This document shows, one piece after another, positions 9,562-19,384 of a DNA stretch of 64,000 nucleotides (position 1 is the stretch's first letter; every line of letters begins with the position of its first letter). The stretch covers positions 90,213-154,212 of the forward strand of contig JALQPE010001729.1 in assembly GCA_030407315.1 (NCBI GenBank), given 5' to 3'. Position numbers and translations under genes: made by a program. This DNA comes from Asparagopsis taxiformis. Its lineage: Eukaryota > Rhodophyta > Florideophyceae > Bonnemaisoniales > Bonnemaisoniaceae. The notes under the pieces were generated by a model. It saw only the letters and a list, made by a program, of their open reading frames with translations, was not told the origin of the DNA and made no database searches.

Positions 9562-12500
9562 TCGAATCTCCGTCCCAAGACGTCCAGAACCCCATAGAAA
9601 TTCCTACTATGGTAAGAAGCCCTCCCCTAGTTCCCTTTGAAACAACTCCAGATCCATTCAAACGAGCTGGTATAGGATTACTAGTGTCGTCTGGAAAAAT
9701 AAATGGGGTTAGAGCAAAACTCATGTTTGACCCTGGTTCCGAGATCAGTTACGTGAACAGATCGTTTTGCTTATCGAACAAAATTCCGATCAAGGACACA
9801 AATCACCTAGCCACCATGGCCAACAAGAATACACAAACCTTAGAACAAACCAAGTCTACTATCAGTCTACAGATTCAAGGGTACACAGAGCAGTTGTCAT
9901 TCGCTGTCTGCCCGTTAAATCATGATGCCATCCTCGGCAAGGATTGGCACTCCAACCATTTTGCCACCATTGATAACCACTCGAACCAAATCTCATTCTC
10001 CCACCGAAACAAAAAATTTACCATCTACGCAAATGAATTTCATCTTTGCGAAAGTATTTCACTAAGCGCAATGACCCGAGACTACGAAGAAAATTTCCCT
10101 TTGTTTGCAGTCGTATTGAACCCAAATAAACCAGAGACCTCCGAACAAAAACTTCCTAAACATGTCGAACAAATTCTAGGAAAGTACAATGACGTTTTCC
10201 CAGAAACGTTGCCCAAAGGATTACCTCCCCAAAGAAAAATTGACTTCCGAATAGACCTAGTTCCCGAAAGTATTCCACAGAAAAGAGGTCTGTATCGGAT
10301 GTCCCCACCTGAACTCAGAGAGCTTAAGAAACAACTCGATGAACTCCTGGAAGCAGGATTTATCCAGCCAAGTTGCAGCCCTTGGGGTGCTCCAGTTCTA
10401 TTTGTGAGTAAAAAAGACGGTGCACTACGTATGTGTATCGATTATCGAGCCCTCAATCGCCTCACTGTGAAGAACAGCTACCCGCTCCCTAGAATTGATG
10501 ATATCTTTGACCAGCTGAAGGACGCCAAATACTTCAGTAAAATCGACCTAAGATCCGGATACCATCAAGTACGCTTAGAAAAGGACTCTATCCCACTAAC
10601 CGCGTTCCGAACCCGGTACGGACACTTCGAGTTCCTTGTGCTTCCCTTCGGATTATCCAATGCTCCTGCAACGTTCATGACGTTGATGAATGATCTTTTC
10701 AGAGATTACCTAGATCACTTTGTTATAGTATATCTGGATGATATACTCATTTATAGCTCCTCATTTACCGATCATCTTCACCACATTGAGCTAGTTCTGC
10801 AGAGACTCCGCAAGAATCAGTTGTACGCAAAAATGTCAAAGTGTTCTTTCGCAGTACAAGAGATAGAATACTTAGGACATGTTCTCACACCAGGAGGAAT
10901 ATCAGTTGAAGAAACCAAGATCAAAACCATCAAAGAATGGCCAAGGCCAAGGAACAAACGAGACGTCCAGTCTTTCCTGGGCCTAGTCAATTATTATCGC
11001 AGATTCATCGGAAACTGCTCAGCCATAGCAAAACCACTCACAGAACTCACGAAAAATGCTCCATTCACGTGGAACCCCTCCGCCGAACAATCCTTTACCA
11101 CACTGAAAACAGTGATGACTCGAACCCCAGTACTAATGCCCTTCCACCCAGAAAAGGACATAGTTGTCACAACCGATGCTTCTCAATTTGCAATTGGTGC
11201 TGTCCTGGAACAAAAGGACACAAATAGATACCGACCTGTTGCATTCTACTCCAGAACTCTCAATGCAGCCGAACAAAAGTATGCAGCTCATGAAAGAGAG
11301 CTCCTGGCCATCATCGATACACTTCGAACATGGAGAGCATATCTCCATGGTAGACCATTTACCGTTTACACTGATCACTATCCCCTCAGATATTTGGAAA
11401 CCCAAAAGCAACTATCCCAAAGACAAGTAAGATGGCTTGAATCAATTGTCTCGTTCGACTTCAAAATAATTCCAATAAAAGGGAAAACAAACAAAGTAGC
11501 TGACGCACTCTCCAGACAATTTCTGAACAAAGAACCAACCGCCCCTAGAGACCACTCTCTTCTGACGAAAGCAATATCCATAACATCACAGTTTGAAACC
11601 AATGCTACGTACTTTGCATCAGACGGCAACGCAAAGATAAAAGAAGAAGATTATACCAAGGATCCTGAGTTCCAAGAAGTATACAAATCACCGAAGAACT
11701 CCTTCCGAAAAGAAAACAACCTTCTGTACTACAAAGAACGATTATGTGTACCGAAAGGGACCTATCGACTTCAATTACTACATGATCATCATGATACCCC
11801 ACAATCTGGTCACCTTGGAGTAAAGAAAACTTGCCACAGAATAGCTACAAAATATTACTGGAAGAAAATGAAACAAACCATTAGAGAATATGTCACTTCA
11901 TGTGATACATGCCAAAGAACTAAGGCTCCAAACCATAAACCATTCGGACTACTTCAACCATTAGAACCCCCTTCGGGGAAGTGGACACACATCACCATGG
12001 ACTTTGTGACACCTCTACCCAAAACCAGGAAAGGCAACACCGGAATGTTCGTTGTAGTTGATCGATTATCTAAGCTACTCCGAATCATCCCGTATGAAAG
12101 AGACCCAAACGCTGTTGAAACAGCAAAGTTATTCTTCGAGAACATTTATCGACACCATGGACTCCCCTCAGTAATCATTAGTGACCGCGATCCAGTATTT
12201 ATGAGCAAATTCTGGAAGTCTCTTTTCCATACCTTGAAAACCAAGATATCACCATCGTCCGCATACCATCCACAAACGGATGGACAAACAGAGATACTTA
12301 ATCGAAAGATTGAGGAAATGATTAGAGCCTTCGCTAACTACAACAAAACCAACTGGGACGAATACTTAGCCCACTTTGAAGTAGCTTACAACTCTTCAAT
12401 ACATGCTGCCACTAGTTTCACACCCTTCTTCCTCACATATGGGCAACACCCTAGGACCCTTCCCATAGAAACCTTAGAAACAGAAAACCCGACTGCAGAA

Positions 12501-13040
12501 AAATTCATATCCACCATAGGAAAAGCTACCAAACAAGCCATCGAAAACATAAAGAAAGCAAATGAATCAATGGCAAAGCAAGCCAATAGGAAGCGTTTAC
12601 CGACTCCATTCAAGGTCAATGACAAGGTCATGCTGTCCACAGCAAACCTAACCCTTGAAGATGGATCGGGTACAAGAAAGCTTCACCCAAAGTTTTGTGG
12701 ACCATTCGAAATCACTGAGAAGATCAATGAAGTTACTTTTCGATTGAACCTTCCCCAACCAATGATCGATCGCAAAATCCACAATGCATTTCACTCTAGC
12801 CTCCTCAAACCTTACGTAGAGGACACATTCGAGCGAAAACCAGTACCACCGCCACCGATCAAACTTTCAACAAACTCTGACGAATATGAAGTTGAGAGAA
12901 TTCTTCACCACAGAAAAAGACACAGGAAACTCCAATATCTCGTGAAATGGAAAGGTTATCCAGATCACGAAAATTCCTGGCTTTCCATAGAAAACCTTAA
13001 AAATTGTCAGGAACTTCTTGACAAATATCATCAGAATTAG
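9480..13040 (+). CDS. pol: Pol polyprotein with chromodomain
   Basis: An open frame of 1186 codons in the -1 frame relative to gag, probably entered by frameshifting near 9540. In order: aspartic protease with [10 protein letters not shown] (DPGS 84-87, a Pro in place of the usual Ser or Thr); reverse transcriptase with [10 protein letters not shown] and VYLDDILIY (YLDD 418-421); RNase H with [13 protein letters not shown] (Asp 566); integrase with an HHCC finger ending CDTCQR (about 768-811) and catalytic D841, D902, E938, giving DD35E spacing; and a chromodomain at about 1136-1186 ([18 protein letters not shown]). The chromodomain normally guides integration to marked chromatin. No stop or frameshift is seen in the body. 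Confidence 0.96.
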   Translation: MHEERALPPLSPTRAYCQKLPKRQTELVESPSQDVQNPIEIPTMVRSPPLVPFETTPDPFKRAGIGLLVSSGKINGVRAKLMFDPGSEISYVNRSFCLSNKIPIKDTNHLATMANKNTQTLEQTKSTISLQIQGYTEQLSFAVCPLNHDAILGKDWHSNHFATIDNHSNQISFSHRNKKFTIYANEFHLCESISLSAMTRDYEENFPLFAVVLNPNKPETSEQKLPKHVEQILGKYNDVFPETLPKGLPPQRKIDFRIDLVPESIPQKRGLYRMSPPELRELKKQLDELLEAGFIQPSCSPWGAPVLFVSKKDGALRMCIDYRALNRLTVKNSYPLPRIDDIFDQLKDAKYFSKIDLRSGYHQVRLEKDSIPLTAFRTRYGHFEFLVLPFGLSNAPATFMTLMNDLFRDYLDHFVIVYLDDILIYSSSFTDHLHHIELVLQRLRKNQLYAKMSKCSFAVQEIEYLGHVLTPGGISVEETKIKTIKEWPRPRNKRDVQSFLGLVNYYRRFIGNCSAIAKPLTELTKNAPFTWNPSAEQSFTTLKTVMTRTPVLMPFHPEKDIVVTTDASQFAIGAVLEQKDTNRYRPVAFYSRTLNAAEQKYAAHERELLAIIDTLRTWRAYLHGRPFTVYTDHYPLRYLETQKQLSQRQVRWLESIVSFDFKIIPIKGKTNKVADALSRQFLNKEPTAPRDHSLLTKAISITSQFETNATYFASDGNAKIKEEDYTKDPEFQEVYKSPKNSFRKENNLLYYKERLCVPKGTYRLQLLHDHHDTPQSGHLGVKKTCHRIATKYYWKKMKQTIREYVTSCDTCQRTKAPNHKPFGLLQPLEPPSGKWTHITMDFVTPLPKTRKGNTGMFVVVDRLSKLLRIIPYERDPNAVETAKLFFENIYRHHGLPSVIISDRDPVFMSKFWKSLFHTLKTKISPSSAYHPQTDGQTEILNRKIEEMIRAFANYNKTNWDEYLAHFEVAYNSSIHAATSFTPFFLTYGQHPRTLPIETLETENPTAEKFISTIGKATKQAIENIKKANESMAKQANRKRLPTPFKVNDKVMLSTANLTLEDGSGTRKLHPKFCGPFEITEKINEVTFRLNLPQPMIDRKIHNAFHSSLLKPYVEDTFERKPVPPPPIKLSTNSDEYEVERILHHRKRHRKLQYLVKWKGYPDHENSWLSIENLKNCQELLDKYHQN
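9540..9546 (+). other. Candidate -1 ribosomal frameshift site between gag and pol
   Basis: CCCAAAA in the gag frame reads C-CCA-AAA, which matches the X-XXY-YYZ slippery pattern. A -1 slip gives CCC-AAA and continues in the pol frame. It lies 15 bases before the gag stop, within the 82-base gag/pol overlap. A downstream stem was not worked out. Confidence 0.65.
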
Positions 13041-13129
13041 ACTCCCGGTCTCCCTTTCAGCTCTATAAATTCCTTTCAGTCCACAACCTCGTTTGGACAT
13101 CCCCTTCCCATCCATATCCCCTCTCCACC

Positions 13130-13588
13130 ATGGCCACCTCTTCTGAGTTTTACCTCCAGCTTGTTATCGCTGGCGAGACATTGACTACATGGTTACAAGA
13201 CGTTACCCCAGAACCTTATGCACGAAGTGTACTTTGCTGGGCCCTAATCCACTCATGCTATGGATACTATCATGCCTTTGGCCCCTTCTGTGTAACAGCG
13301 GAAGATTTCGACCTACTGTCTGTGATCATAGATCGAATTGAACTCTCGCCGAACGTCGAAAATTTACCGGCTCCTCTCTCCGAAGCCATAGGATACAACT
13401 TTATCTGTTATCTGTACCACTGGGTAGTTGGTGCCTATGGGCACCTCTCCCCCGACCAGTCCTATGCGGATGAGATCCGCAATATCGTCACAGCTTTGGC
13501 TGAAGAAGAACAAATGGACGTATCACTCATCCTAATCCCTAGGCCGACACACACCGTGTTCCCCTTCCCAACAGTCTTCAACGGTTAG
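13130..13588 (+). CDS. Small ORF downstream of pol, unknown function
   Basis: 152 codons from an ATG in a strong context (CCACCATGGCC). It lies within the element, 89 bases after the pol stop and before the purine tract. Composition is balanced and aromatic (YLYHWVVGAYGHLS), with no recognised motif and no clear signal peptide or membrane helix. Its position matches that of accessory ORFs in some Ty3/Gypsy elements. It could be an expressed accessory protein or a captured fragment. Confidence 0.5.
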   Translation: MATSSEFYLQLVIAGETLTTWLQDVTPEPYARSVLCWALIHSCYGYYHAFGPFCVTAEDFDLLSVIIDRIELSPNVENLPAPLSEAIGYNFICYLYHWVVGAYGHLSPDQSYADEIRNIVTALAEEEQMDVSLILIPRPTHTVFPFPTVFNG

Positions 13589-13630
13589 TATCCTCCCCTT
13601 CAGTCTCGAGTCGAGCACGACTCTTATTCA

Positions 13631-13640
13631 GAGGAAGGAG
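13631..13640 (+). other. Polypurine tract
   Basis: GAGGAAGGAG lies three bases before the 3' LTR start. It fits the plus-strand primer of LTR retrotransposons in position and composition. Confidence 0.75.
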
Positions 13641-13643
13641 TGA

Positions 13644-14503
13644 TGTCAGGGATCAGCCCTCTAGACCTCATGGTAAACACTAGATTCCTGTTCTTATAAC
13701 ACCATACCCCGACCAACCAATAAGATAGTACCATTCCACAGAGACCAAAGCTCCCAACTACAAGGGAAGCTTACAGTAACCACTCCTACGAGGCTACTTA
13801 CAGCTTTCCACATACCTTACACCACCTAGGAGACACTTGAGCAGGCTACTTACATGTTATGATAGACTTACAACACCTGTCATGTGACTGACACGGTTAC
13901 TTACAAGATTACATGGCTTTTTCAGCCACTTTCGCCCCACTTACAGGGTTACTTACACACATACGCCCGTATGACAGGTAACTTACAACTGTAACTGACG
14001 GAAACCTCGTTTTTCAATGAAATTTCAACTGTAAGCTTACATGTAAGAAATGTAAGCTTACACTGTAAGCCGCCCTGCGGGGCCCGGTCGCGCCCGGCTC
14101 CAGGTTTCCACGTGTCAGGGGTTCCTGCCGAACATTGCTGGACTCTTACACGTGTTACATTGCTGGACTCTTACACGTGTTACATTGCTGGACTCTTACA
14201 CGTGTTACATTGCTGGACTCTTACACGTGTTACATTGCTGGACTCTTACACGTGGCCCTCCCTGTCACACTCTCCTTATGACCGTTTCCAGATCCGCCAC
14301 CACCAACAATATCTCCCATTCTCCTCTCCTATTGGTTGATCTCCCGATGCCTACTCCTCGTAGCTCCTCGTAGTTACCCTTCATTTTACCCCTCCTAGAG
14401 CTACCTCCTAGTCTATATAAACTACCCTCCGCTCCCCACCTCAGGGATTCGGAGGTACCTTCGACCGGAACATCTTCTCCCAAGTTGTGCCTTAACCCCC
14501 ACA
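13644..14503 (+). repeat. 3' LTR (860 bp)
   Basis: Same length and order as the 5' LTR, with a constant 6,866-base offset. On reading, no difference from the 5' LTR was found. It is followed directly by the GATGT target duplication. Confidence 0.97.
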
Positions 14504-14508
14504 GATGT

Positions 14509-17292
14509 CTTCTGCTCCGAAGAAGTACTCCCGCTTTCACGGCTGATGAACTTCCACACCCACAATGTCAGCGAGGTAACAGTTGCTGACAATGTGTGCT
14601 CTGTGATGGAGTTCATCAATATCCACCGCCTGGGAAAGAAGAAGATCGAGCCGACCGTTCAATACATAAAAGAACGGAAAGCGCTGAGCTGGATTCGTCC
14701 GAGACAGCTCATGCGCTACGTCTCGATCGCGCGAGGGTTCAAGACCATTGAAAGCCCTGCTTTCAAGTACTGGTCGAGCATCCCGAACAGGCCGGAGTTC
14801 GTGCAGTTCTCTTCGACCGAGGATCTGGCTGGTTGTACGGTGAACTTGTTGTTCAATGGGTCGTTCAGGAGTGCTCCGGATGTGCAGAAGTGTTTCATCC
14901 TGGAGATGACGGCGCGCTACACTTGTAGCCGTCGGTCGGCCGGGCTGAAACCGTACTCGGTTGGTACCATTGGGCAGGAATGGATTGCTGGTTTGTTGGA
15001 AATCTTCGGGTACGTGAAGGAGGTGGCCGAGTACTGGAACGTGTCGGATGTGTTGAGGATGCTGGATGGGTCAATTCCCAGCGTGGGTGACCCGAGCAAG
15101 AGCTTCGACATTCGCTCGCGCGTTGTCGAAGTTCTTGCTCAGATGGTCCCCAAGAAGGGGTGCTGGGCAGACTTCCGTCCCAAGGAAGGCCCCCCGATGG
15201 TTACAGTTACGAAAATATTTTTCCCCGTAAGAAGTCTGTCTTCGGGAAGGACGCCAGGAAAATGCTCCTGCGCGTCACTGGGTACCGCGACATGCAAATG
15301 CGGAAACGCTTTCACGCGATGTACCCAGACATCCCACATGCTGCGCTCCCAGCCACATGTGGTGATGATGCCCCCATCCCTTCCTCTTCCAATTCCTTGC
15401 CCATCCCTTCATCCTCCATTCCTTTGCCCCCACCACCTCAACTGGAATCTTCCAGCAATTCCGAGGTTGCCCCTGTTCCTGTCTCTACCCCTGCCGTGTC
15501 TGCATCCTCCCCTGCGGTGACCCCGGTCAAGCCGACTGCGCGTGGTCCCCAGGATGGCAGCGAACGCTCTGGTCCAGTTTCCCACGCCGGGACTGGTACC
15601 CCCAACCGTCCTGTCCAAGCCGCGCAGGAGCAGGTCTCACCGGCTTCGCAGCCTGAGCCTGCGACTCCGGCTGCCGAGCAGCACCCTGCTGCTCCGGCCC
15701 CCGCTGTCGAAGCTTCCCGTTCTGCATCTGCTAGCAGTTCGGGAAGCTCCAGCGATGACAGCTTCGTCCCTTCACCATCCGGTGGGGTTGGACAGAAGAC
15801 GGTTGCGAGGATTTCGACGGAGGGCCCTACTCCCGAGAATGTGGTCGAGGGCAGCAGTGCGAAGGGCGGTGCAGATCCTGACGAAGATGTCATTGAAGTC
15901 AGTGATTCTGCACCGCCCGGAGTGGAAACTTCTGGGAGGAAAGTGATGCCCAGAAGGAGTACCCGCCTGCAAGCGAGTCGTTCCGGTCGTGGTGGAACGG
16001 CGGGTGGTGCTGTGGAGGTCGTCGAGCTGGAGAGCGCCCCCGAGGATGCGGGTGAAAACTCCATCCTCGGGAAGCGTAACTTGGAAGCCGCTTCTGCGAC
16101 GCCCGAGCCTTCTACCAAAAAGAGAAGGCTCGGTGAGACTTCATCAAAGTCGTCGTCAAAGAAATCCAAGTCGGCTTCCCGAGGTCGCTCTCGGGAGCCG
16201 GTTCTCCAGTTCGACGACGCCCAGGAGAATCCCATTCCCGACAGCATCGTCGATGAGAATGTGGCCGCCGTTCTCCCCAGCGCAATTGCGTCTGGCAGCC
16301 GGATGAAGTACTATATGGAAAGTACGACGGTGGAGACGGTTCGGGCGGAAATGAGGGCGGCAGCATTCCAGGCAGCTGCATCGCCGGGTGCTGAGGATAC
16401 GGTGGTGGACAGGTACTTTGCGGTGAAGAAGGCATTGTTGGAAAACTTGGGGGTTATTGTTATGGAAGGCCTGTTGGCATCGTCCACGGCTGGTAATGCG
16501 ACGCATGAGTTGTTCGGTCACTTCGCTAGGCAGTTCCCGCTGGTTGAGGAGGTTGAAAAACCCTCCCAGCAGTCTGATTCTAACGATGACGACAGGGAGC
16601 CACAGGACGAGCCGCCAGCTTTCGCAAAGCCCGGCTTCGATCCTTCGCCGTGGCAGTTCATCCACAACGTGGGTGATGCGAAGGACCGCATGGATGGTGG
16701 TCGTGGGCGCCTCTCTCTGCCGCGGCGTGAGTTGTGCGACAAGTTGGAGGAGGGGAATTTGGAGATGTATAAGAACAAGTTGGTGGCAGAGCTTGCTCTT
16801 GGTGTTTGTGCGGAGTTCTTGAAGTTGGGAATGGAGGGTGAGGATCCTGTCTTCTTCCCGAAGACAGGATTGCGGCTGCTTCTTACAGCAGATGGGGCTG
16901 CGGACCAGGATGGGCACACGGACTTCAAGGTAGCGACGAATAGTGTTGGAAGTCCTACCACGTCTCCATCATATTTCATGATGTCGAGCGGAGCCGATGG
17001 GTTCTCTATAGTAGTTGCCCCTTATAGTCATGTATGCCTGGCCAGTCCGGGCGCCGATATGTGGAAGGTTCCCCCTCTCATCTTTTGGGTGCCACCCTAT
17101 TCCGTATTGGTTGGTCGCGGTGACCTTTACCATTACGGGGTCGGCTTCAGCCGAGGAGATCTTCCTGCAGGCGAGAAGTTAGTCTATGGCCTGCCCACGC
17201 GCGGCCACATCTACTTGAAGACGGAGAAGGACGTCCTCACGGACCACATCCACACCGTCGAATATTACAAGTACGATAGGAGCAATAGATAG
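14509..17292 (+). pseudogene. ParB/oxygenase paralogue 2, 3' part, with a frame break at a C6 tract
   Basis: Continues the frame from 6777 with NFHTHNVSEVTVADNVCSVMEF, matching the helical region of the gene at 1084. At the C6 run 15190-15195 the frame breaks; C7 would keep it open. Beyond it, the other frame (15160-17292) carries YENIFPRKKS, a Ser/Pro/Ala-rich disordered stretch, then SRMKYYMESTTVETVRAEM and an oxygenase-like end. Its metal motif is HTD (His codon at 16915-16917), with the distal His in DLYHYGVGF (codon 17131-17133). Close paralogue of the gene at 1084. With both lesions the locus is non-functional as assembled. The C6 lesion may be a sequence error; the retrotransposon is not. 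Confidence 0.82.
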
Positions 17293-17797
17293 CATATCAG
17301 AAGTATTAAAACCTATACTACTGTTCCCTGCTATAAAGTTCTGTCTTTCTCATCTCAACATTGTTACCTTAGCCCATTTTTCAGTTCTCATCTATACATC
17401 TGTCCTTCATCTCATAGTTTAGTGCTACTCAGCAGATTGCTTGCTACTTTTTAATATTAGTCTACAACGTTATATGATTTTACTAGCTAGGCCGTAGGGG
17501 GAGACTAGTTTCAACCCTTGACAACGCGCAGATTTCGACTACGAGAGCCGTCACTGTGATAAATTATTTGTAGAATTTTCGTCTATCTTCCCACCTACAC
17601 TAGGCTACCTATATATATACAGGGTATAACCTGAACAGAGACCACGTGAGGTAAAATACTCCTGAGAGCTGCTCACAGCCGTACAGACCTTTGCTGAGCA
17701 ATTTACCCGACTTCAAACTTCGCTTCTTACCTTTACCAGGATGAGAGAAGGACGAAACTCCCTGCTGCTTACAGCCGAAGCCGTTTACCAGGGTTCC
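17293..17797. other. Spacer with 3' flank of paralogue 2
   Basis: AT-rich, no supported gene. At 17,730-17,790 it carries the block gacgaaactccctgctgctt followed by acagccgaagccgtttacc. That block also borders P1 at 18.6 kb and, inverted, at 4.8 kb. Confidence 0.5.
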
Positions 17798-18086
17798 TTA
17801 CAGCAAAGTCATCGTAACGATGACTTTGCTGTAAGGAACCGTTTCCTTGCAGTGGCCGAAGAATTTTTTACCGGGTAAAAAATCAGCAAGAAATTTTACC
17901 GGGTAAAAAATTGTGGCCGCTGTAATGTTTTTCTTTCTTACAGCAAAGTCATCGTTACGATGACTTTGCTGTAAGAAAACGTTTCATTACAGCGGCCACA
18001 ATTTTTTTACCCGGTAAAGAAATCATGGCTGCTGTAATGATTTGTTTTCTTACAGCAAAGTCATCGTAACGATGACTTTGCTGTCA
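17798..18086. repeat. P1 palindrome array, right of paralogue 2 (first)
   Basis: P1 palindromes at 17798-17834, 17938-17974 and 18050-18086 (last arm ends TTTGCTGTC). The spacers carry ACCGGGTAAA twice and ACCCGGTAAA once. The order closely resembles the array at 1-400. Confidence 0.92.
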
Positions 18087-18678
18087 GCACCCCGCCGGAA
18101 CTGCCAAAGCTGTAAGCAGTCTGGCTTCACCCTCTCCCCCATTTCTCTACTCCGCCTTCAGCATCCCAGCCTCTCTGGTGACGACTGACGCCTTTCGTTT
18201 CCCCCCTCACGCCCCCTCTCGCAATGAAATACTCGTCTATTACCACGATAGGCTACTCGTACTGCCGCCTTAATTTTCCTCTACACACACCCTCCCATCC
18301 GTCTCTTCCGTACTACGATCTTAGGCTATCCTACCTTACGATTATAGTTGTATAGTGAGTAGCTAGAGTCCTACTTATTGACGACTATAGTGCACCGGAA
18401 CCGGCGCCGGTTCCCGCCCGGGCGGGTTGAATATATATTTTATGCCGTGAGGCACAGGTACCATATGGTCGCTGTGGCTCACGGCACAAGGAGTAGATTT
18501 TGCGACCAACAGCCGTCCAAACCATCCTCCCGTGATGTTCCCTACTTCACACTTCGCTTCTCATGTGAGACAGCAGGGAGTTTCGTCCTTCTCCCATCTT
18601 GGTAAAGGTACCTTTACCAAGAAGGGAGAAGGACGAAACTCCCTGCTGCTTACAGCTGAAGCCGTTTACCAGGGTTCC
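18087..18678. other. Spacer between two P1 arrays
   Basis: No supported gene. It includes a short inverted stretch around 18,400-18,425 (ggaaccggcgccggttcc) and the 76-bp palindrome listed separately. Confidence 0.45.
18572..18647. repeat. 76-bp near-perfect palindrome centred on GGTACC
   Basis: The arms start AGCAGGGAGTTTCGTCC and end at its reverse complement; the centre is TTGGTAAAGGTACCTTTACCAA. Only one mismatch was seen. One arm is shared with the P1 border block at 17.73 kb, so this looks like that border block inverted onto itself. Confidence 0.88.
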
Positions 18679-19079
18679 TTACAGCAAAGTCATCGTTACG
18701 ATGACTTTGCTGTAAGAAAACAAATCATTACAGCAGCCACGATTTCTTTACCGGGTAAAAAAATTGTGGCCGCTGTAATGAAACGTTTTCTTACAGCAAA
18801 GTCATCGTAACGATGACTTTGCTGTAAGGAACCGTTTCCTTGCAGTGGCCAAAGAATTTTTTACCGGGTAAAAAATCAGCAAGAAATTTTACCGGGTAAA
18901 AAATTGTGGCCGCTGTAATGTTTTGCTTTCTTACAGCAAAGTCATCGTTACGATGACTTTGCTGTAAGAAAACGTTTCATTACAGCGGCCACAATTTTTT
19001 TACCCGGTAAAGAAATCATGGCTGCTGTAATGATTTGTTTTCTTACAGCAAAGTCATCGTAACGATGACTTTGCTGTCA
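18679..19079. repeat. P1 palindrome array next to methyltransferase-SET gene
   Basis: Four P1 palindromes at 18679-18715, 18791-18827, 18931-18967 and 19043-19079. The array ends about 305 bases downstream of the stop of the minus-strand gene at 19385. That 305-base gap holds no supported gene. This is the last P1 copy in the window. Confidence 0.92.
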
Positions 19080-19384
19080 GCATCCCCGGTAAACGGCCCG
19101 CACTGTAATGGGGTGACTGCTTCTCCTACATCGCTCTGTTACTGGTGTTCTACATGCTGCGTTGCTACACAATTTCGCACTCACATCTTTCTAGTTTCTC
19201 TCCCTTTCGTATCCATAGGTATAGCAGTTGAAAAGTGGATAGTTTGCACTCCAGGCCGCAGATGCCTTCCTGCAGTCATGTCACGATTGTTGTAGTGTAG
19301 TCTATAATATCTAGCGCTCTTGGAAGATGATGCACAGTCTATTGTCTCTGTCAATGCGTGTTTACTCAAATCTATCAAAGTAGC

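Larger units (their letters stand above)
6778..14503 (+). mobile_element. Ty3/Gypsy chromovirus LTR retrotransposon, apparently intact
   Basis: A 7,726-bp element bounded by 860-bp LTRs starting TGTCAGG and ending CCACA, with target duplication GATGT at 6773-6777 and 14504-14508. Order: LTR, primer-binding region, zinc-finger ORF, gag, pol (protease, reverse transcriptase, RNase H, integrase, chromodomain), a small extra ORF, purine tract, LTR. The protease-RT-RNase H-integrase order plus terminal chromodomain places it among chromoviruses of the Ty3/Gypsy group. No LTR differences were found on reading, and all enzymatic motifs are present, so the insertion is recent and may be active. It disrupts the ParB/oxygenase gene at 5915-17292. 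Confidence 0.97.

Noticed and set aside
15190..15195. Programmed -1 frameshifting as the main explanation for the C6 breaks
   Set aside because: The duplicated coiled-coil gene shows C7 in one copy and C6 in the other, which fits indel error or mutation better; kept only as an alternative.
15438..16247. 269-codon minus-strand frame
   Set aside because: Lies antisense to the coding part of the ParB/oxygenase paralogue 2 and mirrors its Ser/Ala-rich linker.
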